Positions 32,107 to 43,810 of a stretch of DNA of 64,000 nucleotides are shown piece after piece. Below the pieces are notes generated by a model. The model was not told where the DNA came from and made no database searches. It saw only the letters and a program-made list of their open reading frames with translations. Source of the DNA: Episyrphus balteatus. Taxonomy: Eukaryota; Arthropoda; Insecta; Diptera; Syrphidae. Location of the stretch: contig NC_079135.1 of assembly GCF_945859705.1 (NCBI RefSeq), positions 122,083,551 to 122,147,550 of the forward strand, in the 5' to 3' direction. Position 1 is the stretch's first letter, and each line of letters starts with the position of its first letter. The position numbers and the translations under genes are program-made.

Positions 32107-35100
32107 CTTTTGTGGTTTCACTGGGCTGAACAGTGTTATTATTGGTTGTTGTCTTCTTCTTAAGAGCCCGAATACCAAACAATGGTCTGCCGTCTTCATC
32201 TGTTGGTCCAATACCATAACTCGATGTTACACAATCATCATCAGTCGATACTCGCTGACGATGTGTCTGTTGCTGAGTTCTTGACATTGAAGACGATGAT
32301 GTTGAAGTAGTTTTCTTAGCCGACAAAGCTCGAGTAACCTTCTCATTTTCTGATGGTTTCTTCAGAATATTCTTTGTAGCCCAAATTGGTTTTGATTCTT
32401 TTGGTTCGTCTTTTGTTTTAAGAGGTGTTCGTTTATTTGGTGTTGAAGATGGTTCTGCAATTTTCCGGACTTCAGTAACCTTAGTTACAATTCTACTGGT
32501 CTTGGTCTGGGGACTTATGCTACGTTCTCGGATGATTTCTTCGTGTTCTTCAACATGGCGAGATTCAATAATCGATTCGGAATCAATATCATCGTCTGTG
32601 GGTTGGTATCTTTCTGGTCGGGATTCTCTTTTTGGAGTTGGACTTTCCCTTACAGAAGACGATGAAGTCTTCCGGATCGTACTGATCTTCGTCATTCTTG
32701 AAACTTCTTCTTTGGTCTTCGTTTCAAGAAGCTTCTTCACAACTCGAATCTGAGCACGAATACGTCTTCTTTGTTCATACAAAGTGACAATATTCAACAT
32801 CTCTTCGAGAAGTTCCAATTCGAAGACATCTTCAATATTTGGAATATCAGAAGAACTTAACTTTCTCTTCGGTTTCGGTTCTTCTTTATGTTTTAGACCA
32901 ACACCGAATTTTACAGAAGTCCTTGGACTTGGCTCGTAGGGTTCTTCTTCCATTGAAGACTTACGGGAGAAGTTTGTCTTTGTTATTTCGAGAGAATCTT
33001 TACGGTGTTCAAGGGAACTCTTAGTTGGTTCCATGTAAGATGGTCGTCTGCCAGATGGCATTGGAGAGATATCTCCGGGAGTTTTCTCGAAGATATTGCG
33101 ACGTGCTGCCACAGTTTCTGGGACAGCTCGAGATCTTGGAGTTCTGCCGGTTGATGTTGGGGTAGTTGGTTCATTACCAGAAGGACGTCTAGGACGCCTT
33201 GAAGTATCTTCAGTTAGACGTTTCGTCATACTAGTTCTGCTAGTCGTAACTTGTTTATGGGACGAGACCGTGCTTGTTGAACGAGCTGGTGAATGATCAT
33301 GATCTTCATCATCTAGAAAAGAATTTGGAGTTAAGGGACTGTCTTTTGGACTGCGCGGAGCAGTACGTGTAGTGTTGTGATGATGTGTAGTTGTTTCGTC
33401 CCGCTTAGAGCTGAAGGTATAATCTTCAGGCTCTTCAACAGGTTGTTGTTGTTGCTTTCTAAGTGATGATGGGGAAGGTGAACCATTGGTATATGGAGTT
33501 CTACGTTCTGGATATTCTTGTGTGGATGATCTTCTACGAGTTGTGTGCTCGGAAGCTTCACGTGTTTCCATGTAGCGATCAGCTGAAGGCTGATCTCTAG
33601 TTGGATACCTGGGTGAATGATCTTCTGAATACCTACGTGATGGTGTTGTTTTGTCTTCGGGTTGTTGTTGTTGTCGTGGAGATTTGTTTGTAGTTGGAAG
33701 TGGCCTGATTTCAGGATGACTGGATTTACGTGTAGGAGAACGTTCGGGAGATCGATGAATAGTTGTTGTTTCACGACTTGAAGTCTCATAAACACGACGA
33801 GTTTTCGAAGATCCGTAAACATCTTCATGAACATCATCATCTGGATGCTGATTTGGATAACCATCAACATATCGTGGAACAAATTCGTTCGGGTATCTAG
33901 AGTCTGAGTCGTCAGATGGACGTCTTTCAGAAGGAGACTTTGATGGCCTACTTGGACGTTTCTCTGGAGAGCTTTGTTTGGTTGTTGTTGTAGTCTTGTT
34001 GGTAGACACTTTGTTCTCAAACAATTCTTTTCTCTTCGATACAGAACCTGTTGTCTTAACTGGTTTAGACTTTTCTTCGTCAGGATGAGTTTCGTCCCTT
34101 GGTACATCTTCCGGCTTATAGCCAAATATATCATCAAGCTTGACATCAGGCTTAGGTTTCTTTTCCCAAACCGATGGTCTCGAAAGAATATCAATCTGAC
34201 GTTCTGTGTATTTTCTTTCAGTTCTCTCAGTTAACGGCGAAGATGGTTTGAATTTTCTTACCGAAGCCGGACTGTCTTCGCTTTCAGGACCCTCAGACTC
34301 AACGTCACTTTGTCTAGAAATCTGTCTCTCGATACGTGCTACCAGTTCGGGAGACCTTTGTGGAGCTGAGGGAGCAAGTTTTTCAGCTTTTGTTGTGAAT
34401 TTATTGACTTTTTCTGAAACACTCAAAACACACTCATCGGTCTTGAGATCTTCATCCAAGTCTTCAATACTTGGACGTTCTACTCGACGAGGTTTCGAAG
34501 TTATAACCTCCTTGGTAACGCTATCGGCAGTTTTCAAGAACTTGCTTACTTTTTCATCGACCGTTAAAAGGCATTCATCGTCTTCAGGCATGTCTTTTTC
34601 TGGAACATCCCGACGGAAGGGAGCTGAAGTCTTTGGTTTACTAACTTCTTCAGCAGTGCTTATGAATTTGGAGACCTTATCGTGGACACTGAGCAAACAC
34701 TCACTATCAACATTATCACCAGTGACAATTCTTGGAGTTTGTCGTTGAGGACTTGACTCTTTTTCAATGAATTTTGTTGTACGAGCTCTAACTGTGTTTT
34801 CGTGAGTTTCTTCATTGACCTCAGTTATCTGACATCCGACAAAATCATTTGTTTCTTCTTCAAATATAGGGATGTTTTTGACAGTTGGCTTTTTCTTTGG
34901 CTCATCTTCAGGTTCTTGAACAACATCGGGATAGCGAGGCTTTCCCGTGTACATATCGACCGAAACAGGAGTTGGAACGATCTTGTTCGGTGATGGTTCC
35001 CTAGAACTCTTCGCATGTTGTATATCAATGACAACATTTTCCATGTCTTCACTGTTTATGACCTTATCGAATGCAGTCAAGTTGATAGTTTTTGTGCTCA

Positions 35101-38100
35101 GATGCTTGCTAGGACGACGTTCAGTTTTTGGTGAAGATCGGTCGTTAACAGTGGGCCTAGAGCTTGGAACTTCACGCTGAGGTTCAAGAGGTTCATGTCT
35201 AACAGGGCGTTTTGTGATCGGGGTCTTAATGATATTCTCACTTGTAGACCTTGACATTTGGATGTCTTTGTTTATCTTTGTCACACGGTGAACCGGGGCA
35301 GATTCTTTCCTTTCGGTAACTGGAAGCTTTCTAGTTGAAGGCTTCTGTTGTAATGGAGTATCGACCTCTTCAGCGTCAGTTGGGACCTCAGAATCTCTTT
35401 CGGAATCTGTCGGAATGAGTCCATCTTTATAAATCTTGCTGGTGACCTTTTTAGTTGTAGTTGTTTCGGAAGTGAATTTGTTTGGTTTTGGTGTTGGAAC
35501 CCTTGATGAAGGCTTCTTCGGCGATGGAGAGAATTTGATTTCTGGAGAGTTGATCACCTTATTTGGTGATGTTGGTGGAGTTATTTGGAACTTGGCCGTT
35601 GTAACATGTGTTACTTTTGGTTTGGACGACTTATCAGTCAACAAAGTTGTTTTCTTTGTTGTAGTTGTAGTTGTGATATCTTCGAGCTTAACAGACCTTG
35701 TTGGACTTGGAGACTTTCGGGAAGGACTCATATTTGGAGAACGATATGGTGAATCAACTTCAAAATCGCTTCCTGGACGTGATGGACTTGAGTCTGGTGA
35801 GATGCTTGGTGAAAGTTTCCTTTCAACTGGCCTTGCAGTTGGTCTAGTTTCCAGAGGAAGTTTTGATGGCTTTTTCGGTGTTTCCGTAGTTAGCCTAGGA
35901 CGTGGTGAAGCTCCAGTTGATCTTGTTGTAGTTGTTGTTGTGGTTTTAGTTGTAACTCCGAATGTTGATTTGGGTTTTCGAACTGGTGACGGTAATTCAG
36001 CTGGAATTCGTCTTTCGGAAGTTGGTTGGCTTCTTGGAGAAGATAATGGTGTAGACTTGGTTGGAACCTTACCAGGAGTAGATGGCTGAGTTCTTGGACG
36101 TTGAGGAGTTCGAGTTATATCTTGCTCATCGAGAGTTGATCGATTTCGGGTAGTTGTTGTGGTTGTTGTAGATGAAAGCTTGCTTGGGCGTCTAAGAGTT
36201 GATGGTTTCTCATTTGGAGACTGATCTCCTGGACGACCTTTAGGATAACGATCAGTTTCTTGAACAGTTTTTCTTACTGTCGTGCTTCGATTTGTTGTTT
36301 CTTCTAATTTACTAGGTCTTGTTCGACTTGGTTTATCCAATGGAGACTTGTCACTTGGGTAAGCCTTTACACTTGGTTTATCGATTGGAGACTTATCGCG
36401 AGGATATGATCTCGGACCAGGCTTATCAGATGGAGATCTATCACGAGGATGATCTTCAATTCTTGTTGTCACTTTAGTTGTGTAGAGAACAGTTTCTTCC
36501 GAATTTTGGGGAACCTGAGGTTTTCGCATTGGAGACTTTTCATCTTCTTCAGTTGGCTTTGTGGGTGAAGAATCACGAGGATAAACCCTGAATGATGGTT
36601 TATCTGATGGCGATCGGCCACGGGGACGATCTTCAGGGTACTGATACTCAGTTTCCTCCAAGGAAGTTTCATCTTTTTGTGTTCTACTGGTCTTTTTGAC
36701 AAATGTGATATCAATACTCTCATCTGTTGGTTGACGTCCCCTTGGTTTTCCTGTTGGAGACGATTCACGAGGCTGACCAGCTTCCGAATATCTATCAACC
36801 TCTTCGAAAGTATTCCGTTCTTTTGTTATCTTAGTCCTCGAGGTAAATGACTCTTCGATTTCTTCATCAGTGGGTTGACGTCTTTGTGGTTTATCAGTTG
36901 GAGAGATTCCACGAGGATGATGTCCATTTGTTTGAGGTCCGTTGGGATAGTCTCCACTTGGTTTTCTTGGAGAACTCTTAGGTTTTTCCGATGGAGATAA
37001 ATCACGTGGATGACTTTCAACTGTCTCACCATCAATAGTGTACACAGCAATAATTGTCTCAGTTGTTTCATCATCATCATCTGTTTCCTCATCATTTGTT
37101 GGACGTAAACGTCTTGGTTTTTCTGATGGTGATTTCCTTCGAGGATGATCTTTTACAATAACCTTTTCCGAGGTCTTAATATCTTTGCTAAACTTAGAAG
37201 TAATCTTTTGAACAGATTTTCCAACTTCAGTGACAATTGGTTGACGTCTAGTCGGTTTCTCTGAGGGTGAGGTTCTTCGGGGACTATCTTTTGGAGAACG
37301 CTCATACCCAGGCTTCTGAGTAGGTGATCTTTCACGAGGTGATGTCTTTGTTGGTGATGATCCTCGTGGGGTGGTTTTAGTTGTATGGTCATCAACAGTT
37401 GTTGTCTTAACAGTTCGCTTGACAACAGTCTCTCCAACTGGTTTTGTCTCTTTTGGTTTTCTTAGTGGAGACTTGACACGAGGATGATGTTCTGGACAAC
37501 AATCATCAACATATTCATCTGTTGTTTCCTTAACAGTTTTCCTCTCTCGTGTTGTTTTTCTAACAAAAGTTTCATCAGGTTTTTCTTCAACGGGTCGACG
37601 TCTGCTTGGTTTTTCTGTTGGAGACAATCCACGAGGACGATTTTTATCAGTTGGAGACCTGTCACGTGGAGATTCTCTTGGGCGAGGTTTCTCTGTTGGA
37701 GAAGTTCCTCTTGGACTCTTTGTCAAACGATCTTTAACTGTGGTTGACTCAGTTGTAGTTTTTTCAACAACAGTCTCATCATATAACCTTGTCTTCCTAG
37801 GTTTGTCATTTGGAGAGTTGTCACGGGGATAATCTCTTGGGCGCGGCTTCTCTGTTGGTGAAGTTCCCCTTGGACTTTTTGTTAAACGGTCTTTAACTGT
37901 GGTTGTAGTTGTTTCAACAACAGTTTCATCGTCATATAGCTTTGTTTTCCTAGGTTTATCGCTTGGAGACCTGTCACGAGGATAATCTCTGGAGCCAGGT
38001 TTTTCTGATGGAGAAGTTCCTCTGGGACCCTTTGTTAAACGGTCCTTAACTGTGGTTGTAGTTGTTTCTACAACAGTTTCATCGTCATATAGCTTTGTTT

Positions 38101-41100
38101 TCCTAGGTTTATCGCTTGGAGACCTATCGCGAGGATAATCTCTGGGACCAGGTTTTTCCGATGGGGAGCTTCCCCTAGGACTCTTGGTCACACGGTCCTT
38201 AACTGTGGTTGTAGTTGTTTGAACCACTGTTTCATCGTCATATAGCTTTGTATTCCTTGGCTTATCACTTGGAGACCTGTCACGGGGATAGTCTCTGGGG
38301 CCAGGTTTTTCTGATGGCGAAGTTCCCCTTGGACTTTTTGACAAACGATCCTTGATTGTGGTAGATTCAGTTGTAGTACTCTCCACATAGATTTCATCGA
38401 TCATGCCAGGTTTCCTAGCCTTACCAGATGGAGACCTATCGCGAGGATAATCTCGTGAAGGGGAAGTCTCCCGAGAACGTTTTGGAGATTGATCTTCAAG
38501 TGTTGTTGTCTTTATAGAAGTTGTTTGAACAATTGTTTCTTCGTCCAACAGTGGTCTTCTAGGTTTTTCAGTTGGAGACCTATCACGTGGCCTTGGTTTT
38601 TCTGAGGGGGAAGTTCCCCGTGGACTCTTCGGAGAACGATCATCAGTTGGTCTTTGTCCTCTAGGCTTCGAAGGAGATTTATCCCTTGGTTTGTCTTCGG
38701 GATAGGTCTTCGATGAAAGATCAGTTATCTCTTCAAGAGTTGTTTCGTTTCTTGTTGTCTTATTTGTTCTTTTGACAACAGTTTCATCATAGTCACTGTC
38801 AATTGGTTCCCGATCTTCAGGTTTCTTTGCGGGTGATGGTCCACGAAGACGATCCCTTGGTGATTGATCACCGTTTATGGGTCTGAAACCTCTTGGTTTT
38901 TCAATTGGAGACCTGTCACGTGGACGATCTTCAAAGTCTACATCTTCAACATCTCTTGACGTTGTCGTTACTTTTGTTGTTTTTGTTTTCTTCACTAAAT
39001 TAGTTTCTTCATCGGTAGATTGATAAGTTGTTGGTTTTACCGGTGAAGTTCTACGAGGACTTTTATCAGTTGTTCGTGGTTGTTTTCCGACTGGTGATCG
39101 ATCTTCAGTTTTTGGTTTTTGATCTCTTGGATACTTCGAGCGAGGAGATGGAGAACGATCACTTGGTTTTGATTTCTGTGGAGACTTTTCTCTAGGTTGA
39201 TCTTTAGTTCCTGTTGGTCTTGGTCGACGACTTGGTTTAACAATATCTTCATCCAAATCAGTTGTAATCGTTGTATCTTCAGTAATCTTTGTTTTCTGAA
39301 TGTAAGTTTCATCAATTTCTTCAGAATCGACTGGTTTCCTTGGCTTTTCTGAAGGAGACTGACTTCTTGGTCGACTGGTTATACCATATTCTGTTGTAGT
39401 CTCAGTGGTAACAATTCTTGGACTTCTGATTGGTTTTTCAGTTGGAGACCGATCACGAGGACGGTTTGATGGGAAAAGTTCTTCAACTTCCCTATCGACT
39501 GTGCTGTCTTTAGTGATCTTTGTTGTTTTAATGATTTTTGTCTCGTCGATGTCTGTTATCTCTGGACCCTTAGGTTTTTGGGTTGGAGAGTCCTTGAAAG
39601 GATAATCCCTTGGTTGAGTAGAAGTTAATCTCTCAGGGGTCTTACCATCATAAGGTTTATCTTCCTTAGGGCGCTGGGGTCTATCAACTCCCCTTTCAGT
39701 GTCCAAGAAATCATTTATGACAGTTGTCTTATCTACCCTGCGAGTTTCAGTAGTTTCCCTTGTTGTTGGTCGTGTGAGATCATTAACGGGAGATTGATCA
39801 CGAGGATAGGTCTTTGGACGTGACGAAGGTGTACATTCAGTTACGTCTTCAGTTAAAGGTTTTTTACTGGGAGATCGATCACGGGGAGAATCTTTGGGAC
39901 GTGGAGAGTTAAATTCACTTTCAATTATTGTGTCTTTTGTTGTTTTTGTTGTTCTCTTGGTGATCAACTCGTCAGTTTCCTTAGTTGTTGGCTTTTCAAT
40001 AGATCTATCACGAGGTTTTTCATCTGTTCTTGGACGATATGTTCCTGGTTCAGAGGGTGATTGATCCCTTGGTTGAGAAAAGTATGCGCCATCTCGTGTA
40101 TCTGGTTGTTTTTCACGAGGTCTCTTAGTCTCAAAGACATCATCGTGAATTTCTTCTGTTGTTGTTTTCTTTGTTTTCTTAGAAGTTTCAATTACAAGCT
40201 CTTCTTCTTCAGTTGTTTTAGGCTTGGGCTTCTGTTTGTCGACAGGAGAACGATCACGTGGATAGCTTCTTGGAGTGTAAGAAGGATAACGATCTTCAAT
40301 AACACCATCGGTTGTAGTTGAATGAGTTGTCGTAGTGGTGGAGATGATTGTTTCATCAGTTGGAGATCTACCACGTGGAGACTTGTCAGTTGGACTACTA
40401 ATTGGCTTCTTCGTTGGAGATCTACCACGTGGAGACTCATCAGTTGGACTTGTTCCACGAACTGGTTGTCTGAATGGAGATTCTCCAAGTGGAGACTTGT
40501 CAGTTGGACTTGTTCCACGAACTGGCTTACTTGTTGGAGATCTATCACGTGGAGACTTATCAGTTGGACTTGTTCCACGAACTGGCTTCTTGTTGGGAGA
40601 TCTATGACGTGGAGACTCGTCAGTTGGACTTGTTTCACGGCCCGGTTTTCTTAATGGAGATTTTGGACTAGAAGTCTCCACATCGAAAGTTTTTTCTCTA
40701 GTCGTAAAGTAAGTTCCCTTTTCAGATGGTGACCGATCTCTTGGACGACTATCAGTTTCGGAATCATCACTTGGCCAATGCTCTTTTGGTCGGGTTCCAC
40801 TTGGGAACCTATCTCTTGGCTTAGAACCAGGTTTGGAACGAGTGGTTTGTTCATCAATTTCATCGACAATTTTAGAGGTCTTCCTGACAGTTGTAGTTTC
40901 ATCAACCTTGTTTGGCCTTTCTGATGGAGAACGACCCCTTGGACGAATATCTTCAGGATTGGTGTCTTTTGGAGACTTTCGTTTGGGTGATGGAGATCGG
41001 TCATCTGTCACCTTTGTTGTTGTAACTACCGTTGTTTTTACATCATATTTATTTGTTGTAGTTCCTTTAGGAAGCTTATCAATTGGAGATTGGTCACGTG

Positions 41101-42837
41101 GTTTATTAGGTCTTTTTTCAAGTGGAGACTTATCTCTAGGTTGTCCGCGTGTTGTTGTGACTGTTGTGGTAGTTTTTGTTGTCTTGTTAGTTGGATATTT
41201 ACGAGGTGAATCGTCGTCATCATCATCATCGCAATCTTCAATACTAACAGTGTCACTAGGTGATTTTTCTCTCGGGCGGGTTTCTTTTGGAGACTTATCT
41301 CCTGGTTTTGTACGAGTTGATCGTTCATCAATTTCATCTACAATTTTAGTTGTCTCCCTGATGGTAGTAGTTTCATCAACTCTTCCTGGCCTTTCTGATG
41401 GAGAACGACCAATTGGACGGGTATCATCTTCTCTATCCTTTGGAGACTTTCGCTTCGGTGATGGAGAACGTCCATCAGTGATCTTTGTTGTTAAAGTTGT
41501 CGTAGTTGTCTCATCATATTTATTAGTTGTAGCACTTTTGGGAACTTTTCCATCTGGAGACTCATCGCGTGGATGATCACCAGGTCCTTTTTTATTTGGA
41601 GACTTATCTCGAGGCTGTTCACGAGTTGTTTTCACTGTAGTTGTCGTAGTTGTTGTCTTGTTGGGATACTTACGTTCAGGTTCCAAATCTTCATCATCAC
41701 AATCTTCAATACTAACAGTATCGCTAGGCTGTTTCCTTGTTGGACTTGGTGACCGACCAGATGGCCTACGCTTCGAATCAACTGTTGTTCGTTCAGTTTC
41801 AATGAATTCTTCGGTTTTCTTAGTCCGATCAACAACGGTTTCTGAATCAATGCCCAGAATTTGACGACAACGATCTTCAAAGGTCTCACTACGTTCCAAT
41901 GGAGGCTTAGTTCCTCTAGGTCTTGAAGTCTCCGTTGGTCGTGATGGCTTATCAGTCGGTTCTTTTTGATAAGAAGGCCTACGGTTGGTTTCTTCTGTAT
42001 CACTTGGCTCATCACTTGGACTTGGTTTCTTTCCAGGTTCATCTACCAACTGCGAAGGTTTTCGGTCTTTTGGATAAGAGCTTGGCTCAGTATCTTCGTC
42101 CTTGGGACGCCTCTGAGGTCTTTTTGGCTCTTGATCATCAGGCCCTTTTGGTGTATCACCTTTGTAAGATGGTTTATCATCTTGCCCCGGACGTTTTGGT
42201 CCTTCGCGATCTTTCGGTCTTTTTGGTTCATCAACCGGAGTCCTCCTTGTCTCGGTCACATTCCTTTCGGTATTCAAGAAATCATTAGTCACCACTTTCT
42301 TGTCAGTGCGACTTGTCTTCTTCCGATAAGAGTCCTCCTCATCATAAGTCTCCACTTGTTCAGGTCGACGATACTCAAAGTCACTGGTTGGAGACCCTGC
42401 TCTTGGAGAATCAGGCTCAAAACCTTCATCATCCGAAGTTGGACGCTGCGAATTCGGTTTCTTTTTACCCTTACGATCTGGAACATAACCCTCATCAAGA
42501 TCTTCAGGTTCTCGCAATGGTTCTGATGTCTCCAAATCCGATTCCGGCTCTAATTTAGGTTGTCGTTTTGTCTTTGTAGTCGTGTCACGATTTATGGCGT
42601 TTTCAACTTTAACGGTTTTAGTAAATCTAGATGATGTACTGTTATCAACTTTAGATGGAGAAGTAAATGGTTTCGTGGTTGGACTTGTGGTGGTGGTTGA
42701 AGATGATGGTTTAACTTTGTCTTTCGTGGTTTTTGGTGCATTGTGAGGGGTGGTGCTTGTGGTTGTAATTGGTGCTGGGGATGATAAATTGTTCGTTGTT
42801 GTTGTTGTTGGTCTGTCTGTTGATGGTGATCGGTCAG
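32107..42837 (-). CDS. SMTN-like: Smoothelin-like giant exon E (10.7 kb), SP/RD repeat region and second smoothelin motif
   Basis: One uninterrupted exon of 10,731 nt, about 3,576 codons. The acceptor is TTTTTTCAG before 42837 and the donor AAAG|GTAAAA after 32107. The apparent Met at 42535 is a TTG inside the exon; the frame continues upstream to the acceptor. Most of it is built from degenerate PRDRSPSEKP and PRGTSPTDKSP units separated by Thr-rich strings (ETTTTTVKD). Internal tandem repeats lie at 37.68-38.46 kb (51-53 aa), 40.35-40.67 kb (20 aa) and 40.78-41.73 kb (about 157 aa). Three CLLSV.(E/D)KVSKF units lie at 34.38-34.72 kb. Near the 3' end (about 32.72-32.86 kb) is a smoothelin-type block: IEDVFELELLEEMLNIVT, then YEQRRRIRAQIRVVKKLL. 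The composition predicts a long, very basic and acidic, phosphorylatable disordered chain. Confidence 0.92.
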
Positions 42838-43000
42838 CTGAAAAAATAATGTGATCGAAGAGAGAATGGAAGAATAATGGTTAATGGAAAAACACATAAA
42901 GTGAAAGATCGAAAAATGTGAAACGAACGAAAATAAATAAAAAATGTAAGTTTGATTAGAACTACGCACTACTGGGGAAGTAAACAAAACCTAACTCTAC

Positions 43001-43321
43001 CTTTTGGACCACTAGGAATGTAATTGGGATAGGATACGTGTTTGTTTGTCGTCTGATTGTGTTTCTCGTTGATTTCGTTGGCCTCATTAAGGGTTATATA
43101 TCCCTCAGGCTTGTTTAATGGCTTCTTACTATAAAGGGTCTCTGGCTGTTTTGGTTTCGTGTCCTGAGGTCTCAAAGATCTTGTTGTTGTTGTTGGTGTT
43201 ATTGATGAATGTGTGTTGGTGATATGTTTTGTAGCTGTATCAAGTAGTGTATTTACTTCTTCTTCGGTGGTGTTGTTGTATTGTTGTTGGTGGACCCTAC
43301 GAGAAGTATTGGGAGTTGTAC
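43001..43321 (-). CDS. SMTN-like: Smoothelin-like exon D, Thr/Asn/Gln-rich
   Basis: A 321-nt exon between acceptor CTTTTACAG (before 43321) and donor AAAG|GTAGAG (after 43001), phase 1 to phase 1. It encodes about 107 residues: GTTPNTSRRVHQQQYNN at the start, a Thr run, and PEGYITLNEANEINEKHNQ and SYPNYIPSGPK near the end. The donor GTAGAG is a little weak. As a symmetrical exon it could be a cassette exon. No known domain. Confidence 0.72.
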
Positions 43322-43538
43322 CTGTAAAAGGTTTTTGGTTCGTTTTAACCCATAAAGCTTAACCTAGGCGACATAGCAGCTTAGCAAATACAAAAATGAG
43401 TTTGTGGAAACATAATAACACCAATAGCCAATCAAAAAATACACATATACAAAAAATGAATAGGACTTTTCACCCACAACAATTTTTTTTACAATAAAGC
43501 ACACCTAAGCACATGCTATGGAGGGGATTATCTCTTAC

Positions 43539-43727
43539 CATGCCCTTGTCTAGATTTAGAATAGCTAGACGGAAGTGTTGCATCGGATAGACCAAGCTGA
43601 TAGTATGGTTGTTTTTTAAGGATCGGTTTCTCAATAACACCTTCGCTAGCAAGAAAATTTTCGGTTGCACCAAAGATTTTCTTGCGCATCAGTATAGGCT
43701 CAGCCACAATAATAGGCTCTTCTATGA
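43539..43727 (-). CDS. SMTN-like: Smoothelin-like exon C
   Basis: A 189-nt exon between acceptor TTTCCTCAG and donor CATG|GTAAGA, in phase 1 on both sides. It encodes about 63 residues including VIEEPIIVAEPILMRKKIFG and YSKSRQGHG. It is symmetrical (phase 1 to phase 1), like exons B, D and E, so it can be skipped without a frameshift. No domain recognised. Confidence 0.75.
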
Positions 43728-43810
43728 CTGAGGAAAGCATGTAAGGGGAAGCATATTTTTTTGGTGGTTTCTGGGAATTTACGGGAAAAGTGGGGTATTT
43801 TCTAACTTAC

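Noticed and set aside
31749..42535. Apparent starts at 42535 and 31749 as protein starts
   Set aside because: Both are TTG codons inside exons. The frame continues upstream to good acceptors that match the previous exon phase.
32502..42558. Plus-strand and other-frame ORFs opposite exon E (for example 35436-36089, 40833-41576, 41966-42526)
   Set aside because: Shadows of the minus-strand coding repeats. They lack start context, splice structure and plausible composition.
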